64,000 bases of DNA, taken from CBDBND01 sp965262665 (lineage in GTDB: Bacteria; Pseudomonadota; Alphaproteobacteria; Rhodospirillales; Rhodospirillaceae). The translations under genes and the position numbers were made by a program. This document shows positions 19,240-28,558 of the stretch, piece after piece (position 1 is the first letter of the stretch; each line of letters opens with the position of its first letter). The stretch covers positions 2,480,001-2,544,000 of the forward strand of contig CBDHFR010000004.1 in assembly GCA_965262665.1 (NCBI GenBank). Reading direction: 5' to 3'. The notes beneath the pieces were generated by a model that was not told the DNA's origin, ran no database searches, and saw only the letters and a program-made list of their open reading frames with translations.

Positions 19240-19258
19240 GCTCGGCTAACCAGTGAAT

Positions 19259-20710
19259 CTAAAATGCCACATGCATCGCTTTGGTTTCCGTATAACTCAA
19301 CAACTCTTCAAGGCACTCTTCACCGCCAACTCCACTGTTCTTTGTTCCTCCGAAAGGCATTCCCACGTAGTGCATCTTGGTGCTGTTAACAGCAACAACG
19401 CCTGCGCGCAATTTTCGCGCGGCGCGCAGAACACGCCTTACGTCGGCACCAAAGACTGAGGCAGTTAGTCCGTAGTCCGTTGCATTAGCTATGGAGATTG
19501 CGTCTTCATCAGTTCGAAATTTGGAAAAACACATAACTGGTCCAAAAATCTCTTCTTTGGCAATGTGCATATCTGTTCCAACGTCGGAAAATATGGTTGG
19601 TTCGACCCAATATCCTTTTGAGAATTGTGTTCCTTTGGGTCTTCCTCCCCCCGTCACAACTCGGGCTCCCTCCTGGCACCCTTTATCGATATGGCTCATC
19701 ACGCGCTCGTGCTGCGATGCTGAATTCACCGGCCCCATATTCGAAGCGGGGTCGAGCGGATCGCCAACGTGTATTTGTTCGACGAGAGACTTTGCTATTT
19801 CTATGGCATCTGCATACAGAGACTCATGAACGAGTACTCGGCTGGTTGAGCCGCAAGATTGCCCAGCCCAGGCAAAGTTCATTCCAGCCACCGCGGATGA
19901 TACGGCGGTTTTAAGGTCGGCGTCATCTTGAATAATGAGAGGGTTCTTACCTCCCAACTCCAAAGTCACCGTTTTCACGCAAGACTCAGCCGCTGCTTTT
20001 TGAATGGCCAGCCCGGTTTTGACAGACCCCGTGAATCCAATGCGCCGCACTTGTGGGTGCCTGGCAATTCTGTCCCCAACCGGGTGCCCGTAACCTGAAA
20101 CCACATTGACGACGCCAGGCGGGAGTAATTCGTGGCAAAGCTGGGCGATGATCGTCGCGCTGATGGGACTGGTCTCTGGAGACTTTAGAATAACGGTATT
20201 TCCAGCCACGAGCGGAGCTGCAAGGTTTGCCGTGGCAAACATAAAGGGATGGTTGAACGGGACAATGCGGCCCACAACGCCGAACGGTTCACGCGTGGTA
20301 AGGTGCAATCCATTAGGGGATGCAGGCACAGTATTGCCCTTCAACTCTGTCGCTAGGCCGGCGAAGTACTCAAAGTGATTTGAAGCTTTGTGCAGATCCC
20401 CGTCTAGATTACCGATTGTGTTACCTGAATCGGCCGCCTCTACAGATTTGATTTCATCTTTTCTTTCCCGAACGGCGCTCGCTAGTTTTCGCAGCAAGCC
20501 ACCGCGCTCCCAAATCGAAAGTTCCGCCCACAAAGGCTGAGCTTTCGTCGCAGCTTCGACAGCTAAATCGACATGTACCGCCGTACCTTCAGGAACACGA
20601 CCAATTGGTTCCTCGGTTGCTGGATTTATCGATTCGATCCATCCGTCGCTTGTTTGAGAGGCTAATTTTCCCCCAATCAACATCGGGTAGTCTTGGTAAG
20701 CGCTTTTCAT
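19259..20710 (-). CDS. NAD(P)-dependent aldehyde dehydrogenase
   Basis: Full-length 483-residue member of the aldehyde dehydrogenase superfamily. Visible residues include Asn153 (PFNHPF), the cofactor motif FTGSVKTG, the general base Glu251 (LELGGKN) and nucleophile Cys286 (AGQSCGS). The family oxidises aldehydes to acids. GAGGGG precedes the ATG. It diverges from the ThDP enzyme gene across a 240-base gap containing a palindromic operator. This supports a two-step link in which the ThDP enzyme releases an aldehyde that this enzyme oxidises; that link is inference. Confidence 0.93.
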   Translation of the reverse strand: MKSAYQDYPMLIGGKLASQTSDGWIESINPATEEPIGRVPEGTAVHVDLAVEAATKAQPLWAELSIWERGGLLRKLASAVRERKDEIKSVEAADSGNTIGNLDGDLHKASNHFEYFAGLATELKGNTVPASPNGLHLTTREPFGVVGRIVPFNHPFMFATANLAAPLVAGNTVILKSPETSPISATIIAQLCHELLPPGVVNVVSGYGHPVGDRIARHPQVRRIGFTGSVKTGLAIQKAAAESCVKTVTLELGGKNPLIIQDDADLKTAVSSAVAGMNFAWAGQSCGSTSRVLVHESLYADAIEIAKSLVEQIHVGDPLDPASNMGPVNSASQHERVMSHIDKGCQEGARVVTGGGRPKGTQFSKGYWVEPTIFSDVGTDMHIAKEEIFGPVMCFSKFRTDEDAISIANATDYGLTASVFGADVRRVLRAARKLRAGVVAVNSTKMHYVGMPFGGTKNSGVGGEECLEELLSYTETKAMHVAF

Positions 20711-20821
20711 GACTCAATCCCCTCGAAAGACTATCGCCAAGCGCAAAGTCGAAGCGATAAATTCGACGCCACAATTGGCAGGGTGCTTATGGTGATAGTC
20801 AAGGCAACGTCAATGGATAAA

Positions 20822-20842
20822 TCACTATTTGACATATAGTGA
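20822..20842. promoter_or_regulatory. palindromic candidate IclR operator, site 3
   Basis: TCACTAT-TTGACAT-ATAGTGA has perfect seven-base arms around a seven-base spacer. It is centred between the divergent aldehyde dehydrogenase and ThDP enzyme genes. It is the best version of the motif also found at 13119 and 15868, and the dyad symmetry fits a dimeric regulator such as IclR. Confidence 0.6.
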
Positions 20843-20954
20843 TGTAATTATTGACACACATGAACGTCACGTTAAGACGCTTGTCGGCCCTAATTTTTAA
20901 AGAGCGTGTCTCTGTCAGGAAATACTTTGATGGAAAACCCTACTGGGAGCGTAC

Positions 20955-22697
20955 GTGACAACTAGCACCAACCACCCAACTGGCGGCGATATCGTCTGCG
21001 AAGTCTTGCGCTCACATGACATCAACACCGTGTTTTGCCTAGCCGGCGTGGCTCACGCGAATACGTTATACTCGCTCCAGCGTGAAGAGTTTCACATTGT
21101 CTCAAGCCGGCACGAATCTGCGACGGTCGCACAAGCGGATGGGTACGCGAGGGTTTCTGGAAAGCCGGGCATTGCGATGGTGGTCGGCTATCAAGGCTTA
21201 CCGAGTGTTTTAGCGGGAGTGAGGACGGCACAACTCGCCTGTTCACCAGTAGTACTACTTGCCTCGGTTTCCTCGCAGGAGAGTTCAGAGGCTGCAAACG
21301 AAGAAACCAACGATGATTTGGATATTGTAAAACCGTTCGTTAAATGGGCCCGCACTGTCCCAACACCGGAACGGTTGAAAGAATTCCTGAACGTTGCCAT
21401 CAACAAAGCAACAACCGGCCGACCCGGCGTTGTTGTTCTTGGAGTCACTCAATCACAACTTGCAGCACTTGTTGACCGCGGCACGATGGTTGATCGCGAC
21501 ATCACGGTCCCGATTGAACCGGTAGGGGCAGATTCAGCGATTGCGCAAACCGTTGCCCTTCTTGCTAACGCAAAAAAACCTCTCTTGCTCGCCGGTTCCG
21601 GCGCAGCAATATCTGGTGCGGGAGAAAGCCTTAGAGCCTTAGCTCAAGAATATGGCATGCCTGTCTTCGGCCACGCTCTTGGTCGAGGCCTAGTGCTAGA
21701 AGACCTAGATCACAGCTTTCCATGGGCGCTCGCTCAGATCGCCGCCAGAGAAGCAGACGTTGTGATCACAGTAGGCATGCGCCTGACTCAAAGAATCGGT
21801 TTTGGCATGGCTCCCAGGTTCGGTAAGGATGCCAAATTCATCCAAATTGACATAGATCCGGAAGAACTTGGTCGCAACCGGCAGATTGATGTTCCGATTG
21901 TCGGCGACGCGAACAGCACACTGAAAAAATTACTGAATGCTCTAAACGAGCACGGCAATATCCAGACTTGGTCGACCGATTGGGTCAAGGAGCGCATTTC
22001 TGACCGTGTTCAGCGTATCGACACAATTGGCAAAGCGGAGAATTCTAAAATACATCCGATACAAATTGGGCAGGAATTGATGCGCCATATGCCAAAGGGC
22101 GCGGTATTTGTTGCCGATGGCGCCGACGTATACAACTGGATGTCCGCAACTGTACGGATACATTCAGAACGCAGTTACATGGACCACTACCCTTTAGGAT
22201 CGATGGGCATTGGCACCCCCCTAGCAATCGGGGCCGCAGCCGGGGCTCGCGAAACTGCTGAAAAGACTGGTGAGACAGCCAGACCGGTCATTTTGGTCAC
22301 CGGCGACGGGTCCTTTGGTTTTTATATGGCTGAAATAAATTCCGCCGTTCTGGCTGGACTAAAAATTATCTGTGTCATCTCAAATGATGGAATTTGGGGC
22401 ACGGAACGAAACGCGCAGCTAAACAGCAAGGGGATTACGGTGAATTGTGACCTCGGACAATGTGATTACCACTTAATTGGGGACACATTTGGTTGCCGTG
22501 GAGAGAAGGTTGAGTCCATTGAAGAACTGGCTCCTGCTTTAGAGCGCGCATTTGCAGCCGACGAAACAACTGTTCTCAACGTCCTTACAGATCCTGACGC
22601 AGGCTTGGAACGCAAAAAAGATCCTCGCCTGCAGATGGTCACCTTTGAAGATTTGAAAGTAAGTCTCAAGGCTTATCACACCGTCGATGTTGCTTAG
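20955..22697 (+). CDS. thiamine-diphosphate-dependent enzyme (acetolactate synthase/2-hydroxyacyl lyase type)
   Basis: A 580-residue ThDP enzyme with the three-domain order of acetolactate synthase, benzoylformate decarboxylase and 2-hydroxyacyl-CoA lyase. The activating Glu54 lies in RHESATVAQADGYAR. The C-terminal ThDP/Mg motif is GDGSFGF (about 450) followed by SNDGIWG (about 477). The family makes or breaks C-C bonds next to a carbonyl or hydroxyl group. Start is GTG 20955 behind GGGAG. It is the first gene of a rightward unit with the unknown protein and PhyH dioxygenase 2, and diverges from the aldehyde dehydrogenase. I cannot separate decarboxylase, lyase or dione hydrolase from sequence alone; a lyase role fits the neighbours. 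Confidence 0.88.
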   Translation: MTTSTNHPTGGDIVCEVLRSHDINTVFCLAGVAHANTLYSLQREEFHIVSSRHESATVAQADGYARVSGKPGIAMVVGYQGLPSVLAGVRTAQLACSPVVLLASVSSQESSEAANEETNDDLDIVKPFVKWARTVPTPERLKEFLNVAINKATTGRPGVVVLGVTQSQLAALVDRGTMVDRDITVPIEPVGADSAIAQTVALLANAKKPLLLAGSGAAISGAGESLRALAQEYGMPVFGHALGRGLVLEDLDHSFPWALAQIAAREADVVITVGMRLTQRIGFGMAPRFGKDAKFIQIDIDPEELGRNRQIDVPIVGDANSTLKKLLNALNEHGNIQTWSTDWVKERISDRVQRIDTIGKAENSKIHPIQIGQELMRHMPKGAVFVADGADVYNWMSATVRIHSERSYMDHYPLGSMGIGTPLAIGAAAGARETAEKTGETARPVILVTGDGSFGFYMAEINSAVLAGLKIICVISNDGIWGTERNAQLNSKGITVNCDLGQCDYHLIGDTFGCRGEKVESIEELAPALERAFAADETTVLNVLTDPDAGLERKKDPRLQMVTFEDLKVSLKAYHTVDVA

Positions 22698-22766
22698 GGA
22701 ACCGGACATAAGGCGAGATCACAGTATCTTCGGCAATGCCTTATCAGATTGAGGGAAGGAACTGAC

Positions 22767-23453
22767 ATGTCTTCTTTACCGCGACACTACCGCGGAAAAC
22801 TGACCTGCAACCACATAGATGATGGTGAATGGGGTCGTGAGTGGTTTGACGTCACTGTTCAACCGGACGGTTCAAGAACCATTCGGTGCGTTTGTGAAAT
22901 AGATTTAGTGGCTATGGCCCGGGACGTCACTTACACGGTCGGCAAGAACTTTCGAGCGATCGACTGTTTCGTCAGAGTGACTAACGAAAACAATTTTGTC
23001 GGGTCAGGTTGGTTCGATTTTCACGAAGATCACGCCACCGCCGAAGTTCGGACAGCCAATGAAGGCCGCGTCTCACAAAGATTCGAGACACCCGGGCGGA
23101 CGAACTTGTTTGGCACCCATCCAATTTGCATCGACATTTGGAAAAGCGCTCATGTGAAGCCGGAACGTCCGGGGGAAACGCAGGTATTGGACAACTGTTT
23201 CTCCAGCTCCCTCGTAAGATGGGGTGCGGGCGGCCCCCTCTTAGTGCCTAAGACCTATGACATGAGCTACGTCGGTGAGAGCGAAGTTGAAGTCCCCTCA
23301 GGCACCTACGATTGCGTTCACTGTAATTGGTCCACCGGCGACGGGCGCGTTCTCAATCTCTATTCCCAACCAGGCGACTGGCTACCCGTTCGTGTAGAGG
23401 TACCTTTCAACGGGCGCTTCTTCGAACTGGCAGAGTTAGAGATTGTCCGATAG
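22767..23453 (+). CDS. conserved-looking protein of unknown function
   Basis: About 228 residues with no motif I can assign. No signal peptide or membrane helix is apparent. The C-terminal part is rich in Trp, Asp and aromatic residues (YDCVHCNWSTGDGRV, YSQPGDWLPVRVEVPF), suggesting a beta-rich, lipocalin-like or DUF3108-like shape, but that is only a resemblance. ATG 22767 follows GAAGGA. It lies 69 bases after the ThDP gene and 41 before PhyH 2, in one apparent operon, so it probably serves the same pathway. Confidence 0.65.
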   Translation: MSSLPRHYRGKLTCNHIDDGEWGREWFDVTVQPDGSRTIRCVCEIDLVAMARDVTYTVGKNFRAIDCFVRVTNENNFVGSGWFDFHEDHATAEVRTANEGRVSQRFETPGRTNLFGTHPICIDIWKSAHVKPERPGETQVLDNCFSSSLVRWGAGGPLLVPKTYDMSYVGESEVEVPSGTYDCVHCNWSTGDGRVLNLYSQPGDWLPVRVEVPFNGRFFELAELEIVR

Positions 23454-23494
23454 GGATACGAGACACACGCGACGCACAATAGTGGAGATGAGTA

Positions 23495-24361
23495 ATGGAT
23501 AAGCCATTGGCAACAAAACGTGGACCGATGAATATTTGCGAAACCGATTGGTCTGCTTTGACTGAATCCGATCAGATTAAATCTCTCGATGTTGAAGGCT
23601 TTGTTGTCCTACCCGGCCTCTTGGACCAAGGGACGATGGACGCAATCAAAGCAGAATGTGCCGATCTGCCAATGAACAAAGCACCATATAGTGACGAACA
23701 GACTTTTGCCGCTAGTCCTCCGCAATGGCACAGCAAAACGTTTGCGGAAGTTATCGGTCATCCGCCAATGATTAGGTTCTTGAAAAGGGCTATGGGCGAA
23801 GACCTCGTTTTCATGCTTGGCCATTACATCTGCAGTGGGTATGGCGTCCCGGGCTTGGCCCTTCATTCCGATTATCAGCCCTACGGATCTGAGGCCAAGG
23901 GGTGGAATGAAAGTTCTCCCTGTACAGTTCGCGTTCTCATATATCTAGACAATCTCACACCTGAACGTGCGCCGTTCACAATAATTCCCAGGTCCCATCT
24001 ATCGATTCATCAAGAGAGCGACCCATATCGGCGGTTCGATAACTACCCGGATATGGTTACAATTTGCCTGAAAGCAGGTGATGCAATTGCCTTCAACGTG
24101 AAAGCCTTCCATGGCACACATCCCAGTACGGCTAATTTCCGCCGCACCATGCTGGAATATGCCTTCCGCCCCCAATGGGCACGATGCGTGGGACCAGTTG
24201 AAGAATGGGATGCGGAAGATATAGCCAACGCGCCTCCCGCAGCAATGCCCTTCCTCAAGCCACGAAACTCAGGCTTGGGTGAAAACCTACAGCCAGAAGT
24301 CTTAGGGGATGCGTCCCAAGTATTGGTAGATGCATTGTCTCCGAGACGTTGGGATGACTAA
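23495..24361 (+). CDS. phytanoyl-CoA dioxygenase (PhyH) family protein 2
   Basis: Fe(II)/2-oxoglutarate oxygenase of 288 residues. Iron ligands are His124-x-Asp126 (LALHSDYQ) and a distal His in VKAFHGTHPS; the Arg pair in NFRRTMLEYAFR would bind 2-oxoglutarate. GGAGATGAG precedes ATG. It ends the ThDP-enzyme operon and overlaps the convergent SDR gene by four bases. Together with the ThDP enzyme and aldehyde dehydrogenase it could form a 2-hydroxylation, cleavage and oxidation sequence like alpha-oxidation. No acyl-CoA ligase is present, so a CoA ester may not be the substrate. Confidence 0.9.
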   Translation: MDKPLATKRGPMNICETDWSALTESDQIKSLDVEGFVVLPGLLDQGTMDAIKAECADLPMNKAPYSDEQTFAASPPQWHSKTFAEVIGHPPMIRFLKRAMGEDLVFMLGHYICSGYGVPGLALHSDYQPYGSEAKGWNESSPCTVRVLIYLDNLTPERAPFTIIPRSHLSIHQESDPYRRFDNYPDMVTICLKAGDAIAFNVKAFHGTHPSTANFRRTMLEYAFRPQWARCVGPVEEWDAEDIANAPPAAMPFLKPRNSGLGENLQPEVLGDASQVLVDALSPRRWDD

Positions 24362-25134
24362 CCGCCACTAGGCACATGCGCAACACCACCTCCGTCAATT
24401 TTGAAATCAATACCCGTTACGTATTTTGACGCGTCTGACGCCAAATAGAGGCAAACATTTGCAACATCTTGCGCTCCACCCCAATCACCAGCCCAAACAC
24501 GTTTAGCCATTTTAGCTTTGCGCTCTGCAGCTTGGTCTCCCATGACTTCGACAACGCCGTCGGTCCATATCATGCCGGGAAGTAGCGCATTAACCCGTAT
24601 GCCAAATGGCGCTCCCTCTAGTGCCGCGGATTTGGTTAGTCCGATCAGCGCCGCTTTGGAGGCGCAATAAAGTGCGCCCCTGGGATTGGGATCTTCGCCC
24701 GCCAGGGACGCCGTATTGATGATGCAACCCCCTCCAGCAGCCCTCATGTGAGGCCAAACAGCCTTTATACTCAAAAAAGCCCCATCAACATTGACGGCTT
24801 GTAGAAAATGCAAGTCATTTAAGGTAAGGGACTCGATGGGTCCAACGCGGGCCTCTCCAGCATTATTGAGCAGCATATCGATACGGCCGAACTCAGCTAA
24901 TGTGCCGTCGATAACATGGCCCCATGCCTCCTCATTAGAGACATCGTGGCGAAACGAGATGGCTTCACCACCTGCACTCCTAATAACCTCAGCGCTGACC
25001 TCCGCACCTTCCCCATTTAGATCTGAAAAAATAACGGCTGCACCGGCCGCAGCCAACGCACTGCCGCATCGCCTCCCGATACCATCCGCACCCGCGCCTG
25101 TAACGATGGCTACCTTGCCGTTCAGTCTGTGCAT
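24358..25134 (-). CDS. short-chain dehydrogenase/reductase
   Basis: Classical SDR of 258 residues: cofactor motif VTGAGADGIGRR, Asp in DLNGEG suggesting NAD(H), LLNNAG, and the catalytic Ser143 (NTASLAG), Tyr156 and Lys160 (YCASK). The C-terminus GIDFKIDGGG is typical. It interconverts an alcohol and a ketone. It is tail to tail with PhyH 2 (stop codons overlap at 24358-24361) and follows a truncated hydrolase in the same direction. All expected residues are present, so it should be active. Confidence 0.92.
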   Translation of the reverse strand: MHRLNGKVAIVTGAGADGIGRRCGSALAAAGAAVIFSDLNGEGAEVSAEVIRSAGGEAISFRHDVSNEEAWGHVIDGTLAEFGRIDMLLNNAGEARVGPIESLTLNDLHFLQAVNVDGAFLSIKAVWPHMRAAGGGCIINTASLAGEDPNPRGALYCASKAALIGLTKSAALEGAPFGIRVNALLPGMIWTDGVVEVMGDQAAERKAKMAKRVWAGDWGGAQDVANVCLYLASDASKYVTGIDFKIDGGGVAHVPSGG

Positions 25135-25243
25135 TTCATTCTCTACAACTTAGAAAAAGCGTCTGTATAAGGTTGTAGGTGCCCAAAGACGTAACCTGTT
25201 TAACAACATTCACCGTGCGACTGGTGAAATACACCGGTGCTGA

Positions 25244-25695
25244 CTAGTTGGATGTAAACTTGCCAGATAAAACGTCGTCGATGAAACCCCGGGCGTCTTT
25301 TGCTATCTGGTCTGGAATATCCTCGACGATTAAATGGCCAGCATTGGTATACAATTGCTTCCGTTTCGGTGCGTTTGCAAGGTAGCTATAAAACGTATCC
25401 GCGTCTTTTGGCGTGAGGTAAAGAGACTCTGAACTCCATTGAATAAGCGTCGGGACTTGAATCTGCGCTATCACCGATTTTGGATCACCGACGTCATATT
25501 GTTGTATTCGTCTGCGCTCTTCCCAGATTCGTCCCTTGCGATTGTTCATATCCGTATAAAGCTTCACCTTCTCGGGTGTGACCCGCGCCTGGTTACGCAT
25601 CAACGACTTTAGTTTCCATACAAAAAAAGTTTCTCGCCTGTAATAGTGATAAAGCATCCTATCGACCAAGTGCGGTGGTGCTTGGTTCGGTTCCT
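25244..25695 (-). pseudogene. alpha/beta hydrolase, C-terminal fragment
   Basis: About 150 residues resemble the second half of an alpha/beta hydrolase. The cap segment (RNQARVTPEKVKLYTDM), VPTLIQWSSESLYLTP on the acid strand and AGHLIVEDIPDQIAKD with the catalytic His are visible. The nucleophile half is missing. The upstream part of the open frame is insertion-sequence end sequence, showing that an IS3 element cut the gene near 25700. It may once have acted with the adjacent SDR. Confidence 0.8.
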
Positions 25696-25739
25696 TTGCC
25701 GAACTGACGTTGCTCCCGGATCCCGGACCAGACGGTAAA

Positions 25740-26570
25740 TTAAATACCGACCTGGGGGGACAGGATGACAAAGCAGACGAGGCGGCGGTTTTCGCCCAGA
25801 ATACAAGGAACAGGCGGTTGCCCGGCTATCGGAGCCGGGTGCGACACATAGCAGCGTGGCTGCCGAGCCCGGCGTCACGCCAACGCAGTTGAAGACCTGG
25901 CGGCTCGAGCTTGAGGCCGCGGGTTCGACCGCGGCGACCGCGGCGCAGAAAGCCGAGGCCGCTGAGCTGGCGCAGCATTCGCCGGGATAACAAGCGGCTG
26001 ACGGAGGAGGTTGAGGTTCTGCGCAAAGCCTCGGCTTTTTTTGCTCAATGGGCGGCGAAGACATGAAAACGAAGCACGCTTTCATCGCCGCCCATGCTTC
26101 AGGGCCCGCCATCCGGTTCATGTGCCGGGTCCTAGGGGTTGCTCACAGTTGGTTCCACGCCCGGCGGCGTGCGGCCCAAAAGAGAGCTGAACGCGCTGCC
26201 TGGCGTGACCGGCTCGGATCAGAGATCCGGGAGATCTTCGAGCAGAGCAAGAGGTGCTACGGCGCCCCTCGGATCCATGCCGAGTTGAAGGCCCGCGGCT
26301 TTCGCATCTCGAAGCGCACGGTCGCCAAGCTCATGCGAGAGAACGGCATTCGTCCACCGCGCGGCAGGCGGCGGGCGCCAATCACCACCGACAGCCGCCA
26401 CTCCCATGCGATCGCGCCCAATCTGCTTGACCGCAACTTCGAAGCCGTTGCGCCCGATGCGGTCTGGCGCGCTGACATCTCCTACATCCCAACTGACGAA
26501 GGCTGGCTCTACCTCGCCGCCGTCAAGGATCTGGCCACGATGGAGATCGTCGGCTGGTCGATGTCATCAG
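25740..26570 (+). mobile_element. truncated IS3 family element
   Basis: The element starts near 25740 and holds OrfA (25766-26064) and the first two thirds of OrfB (from 26048). OrfA reads MTKQTRRRFSP, then QAVARLSEPGATHSSVAA, then RLTEEVEVLRKASAFFAQ, but in three different frames because of indels near 25798 and 25978. OrfB has the HTH_21 and catalytic-core start (KRCYGAPRIHAELKARGF, VWRADISYIPTDEGWLYLA) and breaks off at about 26565. The far end of the element is absent. It was joined at both sides to damaged genes: a hydrolase on the left and an MFS carrier on the right. Confidence 0.82.
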
Positions 26571-27128
26571 TTTCTGGACACCCGCCTTGTATGAACGCGC
26601 CTGGGCTGGAGCGTGGGCCAAAGCGGCTTGCTTATTGGGGCGACCTTGATAATCGGAGGTCTCATTGGTACCGCTCGGCAGCGGTTGGGTCGCCGCCCGC
26701 TTGATCGACCGTGGTCTGCCCCAGGGACCTTATTATACCGTGGTGGGATGCTCTCTCCTGCCGGTGCCTTCTGTGCCATGCTCTACCCGCTGATGCCAAC
26801 ACCGGAACTGGCCTCCTTAATGTTGCTATTCGCTATCATCGGCACAACGGCGAGCGCGGCTACCAGCCCTAGCTGTATCATCGCAATCACGCCGGGCGAG
26901 TTACGCGGCCAGGCCACAGCTCTTTTTTATTTTGTCGTCAATCTGCTTGGTGCGTTGCTGGCCCCGCCTCTTGTGAGTTTTGTCACCGACTGGATGGGTA
27001 CACCGGACGATCTCAAATTCGCCATGGTGCTGGTCGCCGCCGGGTTCAGCGTAGTCATGCTCAGCGTTCTGTTTGCGGGGCTGGACAGCTTCAAGCGCAG
27101 TGCTATGGCATGCGCGGCCATGGGGTAA
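26565..27128 (+). pseudogene. MFS transporter, C-terminal remnant
   Basis: Translations in alternating frames give the latter half of a major facilitator permease: SFWTPALYERAW, then GQSGLLIGATLIIGG, then GWVAARLIDRGLPQGPYYTV, then the helices after GAFCAMLYPLMPTPELASL to VMLSVLFAGLDSF. At least three small indels occur within the first 200 bases. The N-terminal half is replaced by the IS3 fragment. No functional product is expected. It is a different carrier from the one at 6532. Confidence 0.78.
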
Positions 27129-27259
27129 TGGCCGAGACTGTTATTCCTAGTTCACTTTCGGTGTCCCATGGGTTTTGGAGACCCTACCGGGCTGACTCCT
27201 GCAGGCTTTCCGTGACCCGCTCCGACCGGTACACTTAGTGCATCATTAAGGAGGCGTCC

Positions 27260-28441
27260 ATGACCCGTATAGTTCCACAGCCGGTGGCCCATCCCATGAT
27301 GCCGCTTCCCGTCCATGACGAACATGCCCGGGAAGACTTCATTGTCGGGCTCAAGCTCCATATGATGGAGCACGCCTATCCCTACGATGAGCTTGTCTAC
27401 GAAAAGCGCGCCAAGCCCAAATTCGTCAAAGAGCACGACCGTCCGCCCAGGGATTGTGATGAAGTCTATTCCCTCATGATGGGAGACAGTTTCACCCAAA
27501 TGTGGAGTGGCATCGCCCGCAATCTGCAGGAAATGCTGTGGGCCAACGAAGGAGACATCGCGGCGCGAGAATTACCCCGCTTGTCTATAGAAGCGCAAAA
27601 GCAAAGCGCAGACCCAAAAGGCACACTGACCTTAGACCCGGACTTCGACATGCCGCGTTATGTGGATGCCGTTGACATCCACTGCATGCCTGGCGGTTAC
27701 CAGACCAGCCTAGGGGACGACGACCTCTATGTTGGCGCCATGTACGAACGCGGTGCGTATTATTACACCACCGGTATGGCAGGCCGCCTGCGTGACGGTT
27801 CCGGCAAGGCCATCGTTGCTACTGTGAAGGAATTCTTCCCCAAAATAGAGCCTAAACGCATCCTAGATATAGGCTGCACCACGGGCGGCTCGACCATACC
27901 TCTAGCGGATGCCTGGCCGGACGCCGAAGTCCACGGCATCGATGTGGGCGCGGCTATCCTGCGCTATGCTCACGCCCGTGCGGAATGCCTTGGTAACACG
28001 GTTCACTTCTCTCAGCAGAATGGGGAATGCACAAATTTCGACGACGAGTCTTTCGACCTCGTCGTCAGCGCAGGCATGTTCCACGAAACCTCTAACAAGG
28101 CCGCGCGCAACATTGTCCGGGAGATGCACCGTTTGATTCGGCCGGGCGGTGCCGTAATGAATCAGGATATTCCCTTCGGAGGCGCCTACAGCCCGCACGA
28201 CCAATTCATGCTCAACTGGGATTGCTACCACAACGCAGAACCCTTCTGGCGTCAGTGGACGGCCATCGACCGCACAGACCTCCTGTCCGAAGCTGGCTTC
28301 GACCGCGGTAACATCGTCGAAACTTGGGCGGGACGTGACCCAGCCGGCAAATTTACCTTCTTCGAAGTGCCTTTTGATAAGGACTTTCCATCCACCCGTG
28401 GCGGTATTGGCCGGGTGCAGTTCTTCGGTGCCCGGAAGTGA
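27260..28441 (+). CDS. SAM-dependent methyltransferase 2
   Basis: Class I methyltransferase of 393 residues. Motif I is ILDIGCTTGG (about 201), then VHGIDVGAAILRYA, FDLVVSAGMFHET and LIRPGGAV. The N-terminal 190 residues form an extra domain containing DIHCMPGGYQ. The same motif and length occur in the gene at 853, so the two are paralogues, but this one lacks an export signal. AAGGAGG sits six bases before ATG, a strong ribosome-binding site. It stands alone between a broken MFS gene and IS6/IS110 sequence. Substrate unknown; the N-terminal domain may bind it. Confidence 0.88.
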   Translation: MTRIVPQPVAHPMMPLPVHDEHAREDFIVGLKLHMMEHAYPYDELVYEKRAKPKFVKEHDRPPRDCDEVYSLMMGDSFTQMWSGIARNLQEMLWANEGDIAARELPRLSIEAQKQSADPKGTLTLDPDFDMPRYVDAVDIHCMPGGYQTSLGDDDLYVGAMYERGAYYYTTGMAGRLRDGSGKAIVATVKEFFPKIEPKRILDIGCTTGGSTIPLADAWPDAEVHGIDVGAAILRYAHARAECLGNTVHFSQQNGECTNFDDESFDLVVSAGMFHETSNKAARNIVREMHRLIRPGGAVMNQDIPFGGAYSPHDQFMLNWDCYHNAEPFWRQWTAIDRTDLLSEAGFDRGNIVETWAGRDPAGKFTFFEVPFDKDFPSTRGGIGRVQFFGARK

Positions 28442-28467
28442 GCCAGACATCTATCACCGGTGTAGAC

Positions 28468-28556
28468 GCCATTGCCAGACTAAATGGCTCGTGTCTGAAG
28501 AACCTGCAATTGAGAGCTATCAGGCGGCAAGTTGATGCCACTCGGCGGCATTGTCA
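28468..28556 (-). mobile_element. IS6 right-end remnant
   Basis: The terminal repeat (GCCATTGCCAGACTAAA) is followed by the end of an IS6 transposase read on the minus strand (AAEWHQLAA and stop). It stops where the IS110 element begins. It matches the right ends at 41937 and 49084. Confidence 0.75.
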
Positions 28557-28558
28557 TG

